Below, one piece after another: positions 57,093 to 64,000 of a stretch of 64,000 bases of DNA; position 1 is the first letter of the stretch; each line of letters opens with the position of its first letter. This DNA comes from Paludibaculum sp. Lineage in GTDB: Bacteria > Acidobacteriota > Terriglobia > Bryobacterales > Bryobacteraceae. The notes under the pieces were generated by a model. That model searched no databases and was not told the DNA's origin. It saw only the letters and a list, made by a program, of their open reading frames with translations. The stretch covers positions 32,928 through 96,927 of the forward strand of contig JARKQJ010000002.1 in the NCBI GenBank assembly GCA_029973955.1, read 5' to 3'. The position numbers and the translations under genes are program-made.

Positions 57093-59492
57093 ATGAAACA
57101 GGAAGGATTCAGCCGCAGGTCGGCGCTGCGGCGCGCAGCGGTTGCCGTGCCGGTCTTGCAGACCGCCATCTTTGCCCAGGATGTTCCTGAATTGAAAGGA
57201 GATGCCGGTGTCGACCGCGTCGTCGTCGCGAACGGCAAAACCTACCTCCGCGGCTGGGCCGGCTATGGCGATCCGCCGCGGCCTCACATCCACCCCTGGG
57301 ATCAGCAGGCACCCAAGCCTGCACCGCAGGGCCCGCCCGTAACTCTTTCATGGCAAAAGGAATCCGGCCCCGGCCAGGTCACCTTCGCCGACCCCAGTGC
57401 CCCCATCACCACCGCCACTTTTTCGGCCCCCGGCATCTACGTTTTGAAGCTGGCGGCCGACAACGGGCGCATGAAAGCGGCCTCGACTTTGACGGTGAAA
57501 GTGGAGCCGCCGCCACCGCCGCAGCAGCTCGACGCGGTCTACACGAAGCGCTTCAAAATCGATAGCCCGCTCTGGAGCGCGCGGGCTAAAGCGTTGATGG
57601 TGAACTGGATTCCGCATTGCATCGATCAGATCAACCGCACCGACATCGAGATCGGCCCCGGCGGCATCGACAACTTCGTGGAGGCCGGCAAGAAACTGCG
57701 CGGCGAGCCGCACGGTTATCACAAAGGCTACGTCTTCTCGAACGCCTGGGTGCACCAGACGGTAGAGGCGATGAGCATCGCGCTGATGATCGACGCGCAG
57801 GGCGACGCCGAGATCGAGGCCGCGCATAGGAAAATGCGCGCCACGCTGGACGACTGGATTCCGAAGATCCTCGGCGCGCAGGAGCCGGACGGTTATCTGC
57901 AGACGGCGTTCACGCTCTCCCGCATCGATCGCGGCAAGGTAATCGACACCAGCAACTACAAGCACTGGGATCCGGCGCATCGCGGCGATCACGAGGGCTA
58001 CGTGGCGGGCTACTTCCTGGAAGCGGCCATCAACCACTACCTGATGACGGAGAAGAAGGACGCGCGGCTGTACTACGCGGCCAGAAAGCTGGCCGATTGC
58101 TGGTACAACAACCTGGGGCCGGCGCCGAAGAAGCCGTGGTACGACGGACATCAGCAGATGGAGCAGGGCCTGGTCCGGTTCGGCCGCTTCGTCAACGACA
58201 TGGAAGGAGGAGGCAAGGGGCAGCGCTACATCGAGTTGGCGAAGTTCCTGTTGGATTCGCGCTACCTGGCGGCGGCCAGCGAGAAGGAGCGCACCGAGTA
58301 CGACCAGAGCCACCTGCCGATGCAGCAGCAGTATGAGGCGGTGGGCCATGCCGTGCGCGCGGCCTACACGTATTCGGGCATGGCGGACGTGGCGGTGGAG
58401 ACGCACGATGTGGATTACCAGAGCGCGGTGAAGTCGCTGTGGGACAACATCGTGAACAGGAAGTACTACGTGACGGGCGGCATTGGCAGCGGCGAGTCCG
58501 CCGAAGGGTTCGGACCGAACTACTCGCTGGGCAACCGCGCGTACAACGAAGCCTGCTCCACGTGCGGGCTGATCTTCTTCCAATGGAAGCTGAATCTCGC
58601 CTACCGGGACGCGCGGTATGCGGACCTCTACGAGGATTCGATGTACAACGCGCTGCTGGGCTCAGTGGACCTGGAGGGCAAGCACTTCTACTACGACAAT
58701 CCGCTGGACGAGCGGGTTGCCCGGTATGCCTGGCACGTGTGCCCGTGCTGCGTGGGCAACATTCCGCGGACGCTGCTGATGCTGCCGACGTGGACCTACG
58801 CCAAGAGCGCGGAAGGCGTGTGGGTGAATATGTTCGTGGGCAGCTCCATCACGGTGGAGAACGTGGTGGGGACGGACGTGGAGATGGTGCAGAAGACGGA
58901 CTATCCGTGGAGCGGCCGCGTGGCGATCACGGTGAACCCGAAGATATCAAAGAAGTTCGAAGTGCGGGTCCGTGTCCCGGACCGGGCGGTGAGCGAACTC
59001 TACAAGCCATCGCCGGCGGTGGGCGGAATCGGCGCGGTGAAGGTAAACGGCAAGGCGGTGAAGGCGCCGGTGGAGAACGGATACGCGGTAGTGAGCCGGA
59101 CGTGGAAGGCGGGCGACCGGCTGGAGTTCGAATTGCCGTTGAAGCCGCAGCGGGTGCAGGCGAGCGAGAAGATCGCGGCCACGCGAGGGAAGGTGGCGCT
59201 GCGGTACGGTCCGCTGATCTACAACCTGGAGAGCGAGGATCAGGACATCACGAAGACGCTGGCGGCGGGCAGCGAACTGACGGCGGAGTGGAGGAAGGAG
59301 TTGCTGGGCGGAGTGGTGGTATTGAAGGGGAAGTTCACTGACGGCAGCGAGATGCTGGCGGTTCCGAACTACGCGCGGATGAACAGGAAGGCAGGAACGG
59401 AGTATCCGCCTCGCCCGCCGCGGCCGGCCGCAGGTGGCCAGAGACCGGCCCCGCCACCGGTGGCATCCATTGTTTGGATCAAGGCAGGCTGA
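57093..59492 (+). CDS. GH127 beta-L-arabinofuranosidase-type enzyme with N-terminal Ig-like domain
   Basis: 799 residues. Leader FSRRSALRRAAVAVPVLQ (twin-Arg-like). Residues ~45-148 form an extra PKD/Ig-like beta-sandwich (PVTLSWQKESGPGQVTFADP, TATFSAPGIYVLKLAADNGR) followed by a Pro-rich linker (PPPPPQQ). The DUF1680 catalytic toroid follows: ILGAQEPDGYLQTAF, VTGGIGSGESAEGFGPNY, NEACSTCG (Glu486, Cys488) and HVCPCCVGNIPR (Cys552, Cys553), the Glu and three Cys that bind zinc, one of the paired cysteines being the nucleophile in characterised GH127. It removes terminal beta-L-arabinofuranose. Composition changes within its first few hundred bases from C-ending to G-ending codons, coinciding with the window-scale skew switch. 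Confidence 0.88.
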   Translation: MKQEGFSRRSALRRAAVAVPVLQTAIFAQDVPELKGDAGVDRVVVANGKTYLRGWAGYGDPPRPHIHPWDQQAPKPAPQGPPVTLSWQKESGPGQVTFADPSAPITTATFSAPGIYVLKLAADNGRMKAASTLTVKVEPPPPPQQLDAVYTKRFKIDSPLWSARAKALMVNWIPHCIDQINRTDIEIGPGGIDNFVEAGKKLRGEPHGYHKGYVFSNAWVHQTVEAMSIALMIDAQGDAEIEAAHRKMRATLDDWIPKILGAQEPDGYLQTAFTLSRIDRGKVIDTSNYKHWDPAHRGDHEGYVAGYFLEAAINHYLMTEKKDARLYYAARKLADCWYNNLGPAPKKPWYDGHQQMEQGLVRFGRFVNDMEGGGKGQRYIELAKFLLDSRYLAAASEKERTEYDQSHLPMQQQYEAVGHAVRAAYTYSGMADVAVETHDVDYQSAVKSLWDNIVNRKYYVTGGIGSGESAEGFGPNYSLGNRAYNEACSTCGLIFFQWKLNLAYRDARYADLYEDSMYNALLGSVDLEGKHFYYDNPLDERVARYAWHVCPCCVGNIPRTLLMLPTWTYAKSAEGVWVNMFVGSSITVENVVGTDVEMVQKTDYPWSGRVAITVNPKISKKFEVRVRVPDRAVSELYKPSPAVGGIGAVKVNGKAVKAPVENGYAVVSRTWKAGDRLEFELPLKPQRVQASEKIAATRGKVALRYGPLIYNLESEDQDITKTLAAGSELTAEWRKELLGGVVVLKGKFTDGSEMLAVPNYARMNRKAGTEYPPRPPRPAAGGQRPAPPPVASIVWIKAG

Positions 59493-59517
59493 CGGCGCAC
59501 GAGGCGCAAATCAAACA

Positions 59518-59544
59518 AGGCCGCCTCCGTCCGGGAGGCGGCCT
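59518..59544 (-). terminator. Terminator hairpin serving the RRM gene
   Basis: AGGCCGCCTCC (59518-59528) pairs perfectly with GGAGGCGGCCT (59534-59544) around a 5-base loop. On the minus strand it is followed by TTGTTTGATTT, so it ends transcription of the RNA-binding-protein gene (stop at 59580). It may also work for the converging GH127 gene. Confidence 0.75.
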
Positions 59545-59579
59545 CAGCATTCTGTTTGGTCAGGACCGGCAGGTCCTGG

Positions 59580-59912
59580 TTACCAGCGGGGTTCGCGGCG
59601 ACGGTTGCCCATCCCGCCGCGGTCGCCGCCACGGCCGCCGCCGCCACCGCCACCGAAGGGGCGCTCTTCGCGAGGCCGTGCTTCGTTGACGTTGAGCTTG
59701 CGGCCGCCGAAATCCAGGCCATTCATAGCGTTGATGGCGCGGTCGGCTTCCTCGTCATTACCCATCTCGACAAACCCAAAGCCGCGGGAACGGCCGGTCT
59801 CACGGTCCGTAATGATGCTGACGCGATCCACGGTACCGTACTGTTCAAACAAGCCCCGCACGGCATCTTCGCTCGAGCTGAAGCTGAGGTTTCCTACGAA
59901 AATATTCTTCAA
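59580..59912 (-). CDS. Glycine-rich RRM RNA-binding protein
   Basis: 110 residues. One RNA-recognition motif spans about 1-80 with RNP2 (IFVGNLSFSS) and RNP1 (RGFGFVEM), then a short tail of Gly and Arg (GGGGGGGRGGDRGGMGNRRR). This is the architecture of cyanobacterial Rbp and other bacterial glycine-rich RNA-binding proteins, often cold-induced; the role is RNA binding in the cytoplasm. The start is TTG (59910-59912): AAGGAG (59920-59925 on this strand) sits 7 bases upstream and there is no in-frame ATG to replace it. A terminator follows. It is divergent from the SMP-30 gene across ~207 bp. Confidence 0.92.
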   Translation of the reverse strand: MKNIFVGNLSFSSSEDAVRGLFEQYGTVDRVSIITDRETGRSRGFGFVEMGNDEEADRAINAMNGLDFGGRKLNVNEARPREERPFGGGGGGGRGGDRGGMGNRRREPRW

Positions 59913-60119
59913 GCAGACACTCCTTCGTATTCGGATGGCGGGCGGGGAGCACAGGGGAGTTCAGACAGGCGGGAAAACACGTGGACCGGACTCAAACCTT
60001 ACTCGCGCTGACAACCTAAATACCGATTCAGAATAGCAGAGGAACCCCTGGATGGGAAGTGAAATCTTTGCTACAATGCCGCGACTGAATTACGCTAAGT
60101 CATTGTTGTTAGAGAAGCC

Positions 60120-61109
60120 ATGAGAACTCCCCTCCTCTTCGCCATGCTTGCCACGGAACTGCTCGCGCAGCCCCCGCGGATTTACCCCATTTTGGGGAAG
60201 ATTGTCCGGGAAGATCCCAGGTTGGATGAATTGTTGGCGCCGGATGCCCGGGTGGAGGTGATCGCGTCTGGGTTTGAGTGGGCGGAGGGTCCGCTGTGGG
60301 ACCGGCGCGGGGGCTGGCTGCTGTTTTCTGACATTCCCAACAACGCCATCCTGCGCTGGAGCGAAACCAAGGGCGTGGACTTGTATATGAAACCGGCAGG
60401 GTATACGGGGATTACGCCCTACGGCAGCGAGCCCGGCAGCAACGGATTGTTGCTCGACGCCGAGGGCCGGCTCATCCTGATGGAGCATGGAGACCGGCGC
60501 GTGGCCCGGTTGGAGAAGAACGGCGGCAAGGTGACGCTGGTAGACCGCTTCGAAGGCAAGCGGCTGAACAGCCCGAACGATGCGACGCTCAAGTCCAATG
60601 GAGACTTGTACTTCACCGATCCGCCCTACGGGTTGCCGCTGAAGTGGGACGATCCAACCCGGGAGTTAGCCTTCTGCGGCGTGTTCCGCTGGAGCGATGG
60701 GAAGGTGACCTTGCTGGAGAAGGGACTCACCCGGCCGAACGGGATCGGCTTCTCCCCGGATGAGAAGACCTTATATGTTGCCAACAGCGACCCGCAGCGG
60801 GCGGTTTGGACTGCCTTTCCGGTGAAAGAGGACGGGACACTGGGCGCAGGCCGGGTGTTCGCGGACGTGACTTCCATGGTGAAGGACTTCCCCGGGCTGC
60901 CGGATGGACTCAAGGTGGACCGGGCCGGGAACCTGTGGGCGACGGGGCCGGGCGGGGTGCACATCTACACGCCGGAGGGAAAGCGGTTAGGGCGGATTGA
61001 GACGGGGGAGGCCACCTCCAATGTCGCCTGGGGAGAGGATGGATCCACCTTGTTCATCACGGCGGATATGTATGTGTGCCGTGTGAGAACCAAAGCGAAG
61101 GGTTGGTAG
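60120..61109 (+). CDS. SMP-30/gluconolactonase-family lactonase, exported
   Basis: 329 residues with a signal peptide (MRTPLLFAMLATELLAQPP). Six-bladed propeller of the SMP-30/gluconolactonase/LRE family, with the metal-site residues in GFEWAEGPLWDRR (Glu), RLNSPNDATLKSNGDLYFTD (Asn and Asp) and LPDGLKVDRAGNLWATG (Asp). It hydrolyses sugar lactones to acids, which fits the aldonate dehydratase-type enzyme encoded at 7.8-9.0 kb, though not in the same operon. TACAAT at 60072-60077 is a plausible -10 box, with a weak -35. The AAA+ gene converges on it (18-bp gap). Confidence 0.88.
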   Translation: MRTPLLFAMLATELLAQPPRIYPILGKIVREDPRLDELLAPDARVEVIASGFEWAEGPLWDRRGGWLLFSDIPNNAILRWSETKGVDLYMKPAGYTGITPYGSEPGSNGLLLDAEGRLILMEHGDRRVARLEKNGGKVTLVDRFEGKRLNSPNDATLKSNGDLYFTDPPYGLPLKWDDPTRELAFCGVFRWSDGKVTLLEKGLTRPNGIGFSPDEKTLYVANSDPQRAVWTAFPVKEDGTLGAGRVFADVTSMVKDFPGLPDGLKVDRAGNLWATGPGGVHIYTPEGKRLGRIETGEATSNVAWGEDGSTLFITADMYVCRVRTKAKGW

Positions 61110-61127
61110 GGCCGTCCGTCTCCATGG

Positions 61128-62639
61128 CTAAACGAAGTGGCGCCTGCGGCGACTCTGGAAGTCGTTGATGGCAAAGTGGAAGTCCGCTTGTTGAAGAGCA
61201 GCCTGGGCGGAAGGCTGGCCGGAGTCGATGGACCGGGCCAGGGCCGCGCGGACGGCGCGCTGGCAGATGGCGGAGAGCTCCGCCCCGGAGGCTCCATCGG
61301 TTTGATCGGCGAGTGGTTGAGCGTCGATGCGGGCGGCGCCGGGGATGACGGCGAGGTGCAGATTGAGGATGGCCTGGCGCTCTTCCCGGTCCGGCAGGAG
61401 GATATCGATGACTTCCGCGAAGAGGCCGGGCGCGAGGAGTTGAGGGTGGAGGGCGTCAGGACGGGAGGTGGCGGCGAGTACGGCGACGCCGCGCATGCGG
61501 GCGCCATCCCCCATCTCTGAGAGGAAGGGCTGGAGGAGATCTTCGCCGAGCAGAGTGTCGATGTCATCGAGAAAGAGGATGCAGGGCGCCGCCTGGCGGG
61601 CGCGGCGGAAGGCGTTGTGGAGGGCGGAAGAGGGTTCGGGATGCTGAGCCCGGAACGTGCTGCCACGGAGCGGGAGATAAGCGGCGCCGCTTTCGCAGGC
61701 GAGTGCGCGGGCAAGCAAAGTCTTCCCGGAGCCTTGCGGGCCGCGGATGAGAACGCAGGGGCTGGAAGTGGCGCCGGCGGCGGCGTAGATATCGGAGTGG
61801 CGGAGGGGCCATTCCACCAGTTCGCGGAGGCGGCGCTTGGGGGCTTCGAGGCCACCCACCTGGTGCCAGCGGATATTCGGGGTCTCGATGAAGATCTCAC
61901 CGGCGGAAGAGGGCTCCACGGAGAGCAAGGCGGTGAGGAAGTCCTCCTGGCGTGGGGGCTCCGATGGCGTGGAGCGCCGGCTGGCGCAGATCATTGCTTC
62001 CAAGCAGAGGGTATCGATGTCAGAGCCGGTCATGCCGGAAGTGATCCGGGCCAGGCTGTCGAGATCGAGGGAATCCGGTGAGCAGATGGACGCCGTTTTA
62101 CGCTGGAGGATGGCGCGGCGGGCGACGCGGTCTGGAAGGGGGACGACAATTTCGCGGTGAAGCCGGCCGTGGCGGAGGAGTTCCTGGTGAATGGCATCCG
62201 GGTGAGAAGTGGTGCCGGCGACGAAGACGCGGCTGTCGTCGGAGAGGCCGTCGATTTCGGCGAGAAGCCGCGAGGCGAGCGAAGAACAGTTGCCGGAGGG
62301 CGCGAGATCCGCCCGGCGGGCCAGGCACTCGATGTCATGAAAGAGCAGGATGCAGGGCGCGGAGGTGCGGGCCTGCTGGAAGGCGCGGGAGAGGCAATCG
62401 GGACCGGAGCGAAAGAACTCGTCGAGCAGGGCAACGCTTTGAAATTCCAGGAGGTTCGCGTTGCACTCCTGAGCGGCGCGCCACACCAGGCGACTCTTGC
62501 CGCCGCCGGAGGGACCGGAAAGGAGGATGCCGCGGGGCAGGCGCACGGGGAGTTCGGGCGAGGTCAGGAGCGACCAGCGGGCCAATTCGAGGAACCGCTG
62601 GAGATAGACCGCGGGGCGGGGCGCTGAACTGGGAGTCAC
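61128..62639 (-). CDS. Tandem AAA+ ATPase (Cdc48/Pex1-like) of unknown role
   Basis: 503 residues holding two AAA+ modules and no separate N-domain. D1: Walker A GPSGGGKSR (42-50), Walker B ILLFHDIECLA (97-107), arginine region RHGRLHREI, and GMTGSDIDTLCLEA. D2 starts with HQVGGLEAPKRRLRELVEWP, the Cdc48-type entry sequence, then Walker A GPQGSGKTLL (300-309), Walker B CILFLDDIDTL (353-363) and ASGAELSAICQRA. Walker B of D1 is His-Asp instead of Asp-Glu and D2 has Asp-Asp, so D1 hydrolysis may be weak or lost, as in Pex1-like pairs. Probably a hexameric unfoldase or remodelling ATPase in the cytoplasm; substrates unknown. It precedes the small coiled-coil gene's end by 95 bp on the same strand side. 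Confidence 0.85.
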   Translation of the reverse strand: MTPSSAPRPAVYLQRFLELARWSLLTSPELPVRLPRGILLSGPSGGGKSRLVWRAAQECNANLLEFQSVALLDEFFRSGPDCLSRAFQQARTSAPCILLFHDIECLARRADLAPSGNCSSLASRLLAEIDGLSDDSRVFVAGTTSHPDAIHQELLRHGRLHREIVVPLPDRVARRAILQRKTASICSPDSLDLDSLARITSGMTGSDIDTLCLEAMICASRRSTPSEPPRQEDFLTALLSVEPSSAGEIFIETPNIRWHQVGGLEAPKRRLRELVEWPLRHSDIYAAAGATSSPCVLIRGPQGSGKTLLARALACESGAAYLPLRGSTFRAQHPEPSSALHNAFRRARQAAPCILFLDDIDTLLGEDLLQPFLSEMGDGARMRGVAVLAATSRPDALHPQLLAPGLFAEVIDILLPDREERQAILNLHLAVIPGAARIDAQPLADQTDGASGAELSAICQRAVRAALARSIDSGQPSAQAALQQADFHFAINDFQSRRRRHFV

Positions 62640-62734
62640 TAGGGTCCTTTCTTCCTCAAGAGCCGAAACTGGTGGCCGGCGGAACGATCACTGAAGATCT
62701 CTTCGAGCGGCGAAGCGGGTTTCTTAGCGTGATT

Positions 62735-62986
62735 TCAGGCGGGGCGGGGCGCTTCCAGTTGAGCGAGGCGCGTTTCGAGCAGTTCGAGCTGCTGGGCCTG
62801 GCGCTGCAGGACGGTGTGCAATTCGGACGTATAGAGGTTGCGGAGCTCCAACTCGGTGCGGAGGCGGCGCAGTTCCATGTCCCGCTCGGTGAGGATCTGT
62901 TCGAGGCGGTCCAGGTGCTGGACCATGATCTCGTCGGCGAAGTCGAGGCGAGGGTCGCGGGTGTCGGAGTCGGCCACTGTTGGCAT
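62735..62986 (-). CDS. Small coiled-coil protein, function unknown
   Basis: 83 residues from the ATG at 62986. From about residue 20 to the end the sequence is one heptad-rich helix (DEIMVQHLDRLEQILTERDM, then ELRRLRTELELRN and QQLELLETRLAQLE), predicted coiled coil. No signal peptide in this form. The frame remains open upstream through a hydrophobic stretch (LTLLALSITFSVAGYF), but that part has no ATG, GTG or TTG in frame and overlaps the SD of the divergent gene. It sits upstream of the AAA+ gene on the same strand, so it may be an adaptor for it; this is only a positional guess. Confidence 0.5.
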   Translation of the reverse strand: MPTVADSDTRDPRLDFADEIMVQHLDRLEQILTERDMELRRLRTELELRNLYTSELHTVLQRQAQQLELLETRLAQLEAPRPA

Positions 62987-63118
62987 AGTGGCGCGCGGGC
63001 GGTGAAGTTCTCTGAAAGTGAGCGGACGGCTGTAATCCGTTTGGGCGGCTGGCCCGTCAACAGGAGTGAAGTATCCGGCTACTGAGAACGTGATTGAGAG
63101 AGCAAGGAGAGTGAGCCA

Positions 63119-63640
63119 ATGAAATGGAACGTGTTTGTTTTCATGGCGCTGGGTGCTGCCGTCTGCGGGCAGGGGTTCGGCGCGGGGGATGGGATGCAGG
63201 GCGCGGGCCGGGGCCGGGCGATGGGGCGGGCCGAGGGGATGCGGGAGATGGCGGCGCTGAGAGAGTCGCTGGGCCTGAGTGACGCGCAGATGCAGCAGTT
63301 GCGGGATCTGCGGCGAGAGCAGTTCCAGGCGGCACGTCCGGCGTTGACGCAGATGCGGGAGAAGCAGCGGGCGCTGGGAGAGTTGATGCGGACGGAGAAT
63401 CCGGATCCGGGGCAGGTGGGGCAGTTGATGGTGGAATCCAAGAAGCTGCGGGAGTCGATGAAGACTGCGGGAGAGGGCTACCGGGCGAAGGCACAGGCGG
63501 TGTTGACCGCGGAGCAGAAGACGAAGCTGTCGGAGATTGAGACGGCGCGGGGTCCCGCGGAGCGTCAGGCGAGGGCGGTGGGACTGTTGGCGCCACCGGT
63601 GGGCGGAATGGGTCGGATGGGCAGGCAGAGATTCCGGTAG
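63119..63640 (+). CDS. Spy/CpxP-like periplasmic protein (LTxxQ type)
   Basis: 173 residues with a signal peptide (MKWNVFVFMALGAAVCGQ). AAGGAG lies 9 bases upstream of the ATG. After a Gly/Met/Arg-rich linker (GMQGAGRGRAMGRAEGM) there is an all-helical domain with LRESLGLSDAQMQQLRDLRR and LTAEQKTKLSEIE, the paired LTxxQ-like motifs of CpxP/Spy/CnrX proteins. These bind unfolded proteins or metals in the periplasm. The C-terminus is short and Met/Gly/Arg-rich (GGMGRMGRQRFR). It is followed by a terminator. Length and motifs fit the family, but metal versus chaperone function cannot be settled. Confidence 0.78.
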   Translation: MKWNVFVFMALGAAVCGQGFGAGDGMQGAGRGRAMGRAEGMREMAALRESLGLSDAQMQQLRDLRREQFQAARPALTQMREKQRALGELMRTENPDPGQVGQLMVESKKLRESMKTAGEGYRAKAQAVLTAEQKTKLSEIETARGPAERQARAVGLLAPPVGGMGRMGRQRFR

Positions 63641-63669
63641 AGATTCCAGACGCAAGCACACCCAATCGC

Positions 63670-63700
63670 AAGGCCGCGCCCGGAGAGGGGCGCGGCCTTT
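63670..63700 (+). terminator. Terminator hairpin after the Spy/CpxP-like gene
   Basis: AAGGCCGCGCCC (63670-63681) pairs with GGGCGCGGCCTT (63688-63699), a perfect 12-bp stem with a 6-base loop and a short T tail, 30 bp after the stop codon. Confidence 0.72.
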
Positions 63701-63734
63701 GAGGTTGTGGGGGCTTCATCTGGGCTGCGTCCAT

Positions 63735-64000
63735 GGTGGGCCGGGGGACGCCGGTCTCGGGGAGAAGACGGCTTTGCCCCGTGGCCCCGAGACGCAGTCT
63801 CGGGGGAGACGGGCTTTGCGCGTGGCGCTTCGACTGGCGTGTCGGGGGAGACGGCTCCACGGTGGCCCCGAGACTGCGTCTCGGGGGAGACGGGCTTTGC
63901 GCGTGGCCCTTCGACTGGCGTGTCGGGGGAGCCGGCTCCACGGTGGCCCCGAGACTGCGTCTCGGGGGAGACGGGCTGGACGTGTGGCCCCGAGACTGCG
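63735..64000. repeat. 40/41-bp alternating tandem repeat with internal palindrome, open at window end
   Basis: After a degenerate first unit (about 63735-63780), units begin at 63781, 63822, 63862, 63903, 63943 and 63984, alternating 41-bp type A (GTGGCCCCGAGACTGCGTCT followed by CGGGGGAGACGGGCT) and 40-bp type B (GTGGCNCTTCGACTGGCGTG followed by TCGGGGGAG). Type A contains a perfect stem CCCCGAGAC-TGC-GTCTCGGGG. The higher-order period is 81 bp (27 codons). No gene is called in these ~270 bp; the array runs past base 64000. Confidence 0.85.

Noticed and set aside
62987..63118. N-terminal extension of the coiled-coil protein with a membrane helix
   Set aside because: The open frame contains a hydrophobic run but no usable start codon, and it overlaps the ribosome-binding site of the divergent gene.
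63141..63941. 266-codon minus-strand frame with 27-residue repeats at the window end
   Set aside because: It reads through the tandem repeat, a terminator and antisense to the Spy/CpxP-like gene; Pro/Ser/Arg-rich without motifs. The 81-bp period alone explains the openness.
63781..64000. CRISPR array at the window end
   Set aside because: There are no unique spacers between repeats; units are contiguous and alternate between two related forms.

Overview
The window looks like chromosomal DNA of an Acidobacteriota member of the Solibacter/Paludibaculum (Bryobacterales) type. The indicators are high GC, three very large TonB-dependent receptors with an N-terminal carboxypeptidase-regulatory-like domain and an aromatic C-terminus, a PadR regulator in front of a MacB/FtsX-type permease with the acidobacterial N-terminal prefix, decayed GH106 and LRR genes of types I associate with this group, and very many exported carbohydrate-active enzymes, several with twin-arginine-like leaders. 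This lineage call is inference from gene content; no rRNA or tRNA gene was seen.

Layout. 1-5.7 kb: a truncated URO-D-like gene (minus), then a plus-strand run of a DUF1593 nucleoside-hydrolase-like protein, an unknown exported protein with a transglutaminase-like Cys/His/Asp layout, and a heparinase II/III-like lyase. 5.7-13.3 kb: a minus-strand operon (SGNH hydrolase, enolase-superfamily dehydratase, GH36-like glycosidase), a divergent GH30 enzyme, and a large unassigned glycosidase-like protein. 13.4-16.6 kb: a divergent oxyR-katG pair in which KatG carries a signal peptide. 16.7-25.4 kb: an XRE/periplasmic-binding-type regulator, TonB receptor 1, a GH78 alpha-L-rhamnosidase and a beta-lactamase-fold esterase. 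25.4-28.4 kb: permease plus PadR repressor with a perfect operator-like palindrome. 28.5-31.6 kb: a pseudogene island holding a wrecked GH106 rhamnosidase (plus) and a wrecked leucine-rich-repeat gene (minus). 31.6-42.8 kb: a Gfo/Idh/MocA oxidoreductase and sugar isomerase pair, TonB receptor 2, an exported alpha-helical protein, an alkaline-phosphatase-superfamily hydrolase, an epimerase and a beta-propeller/phosphoesterase fusion. 42.9-59.5 kb: a TetR-headed plus-strand block with TonB receptor 3, GH172, an esterase-amidohydrolase fusion, a LolA-like protein, a CocE-type hydrolase, a CobW-family GTPase, GH116 and GH127. 59.5-64 kb: an RRM RNA-binding protein, an SMP-30 lactonase, a tandem AAA+ ATPase, a small coiled-coil protein, a CpxP/Spy-like protein and a 40/41-bp tandem repeat that runs off the window.

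Together the genes suggest uptake and exported breakdown of plant-type heteropolysaccharides rich in rhamnose, arabinose, galactose and uronic acids. The most unusual structure is at 53.7-54.7 kb. There the junction between the CobW-family gene and the GH116 gene has been tandemly duplicated twice across a 9-bp microhomology, leaving two short reading frames that repeat the GH116 leader in front of the intact gene. A second window-scale signal is a reversal of strand G/C bias over about 38-57 kb that ignores gene direction.
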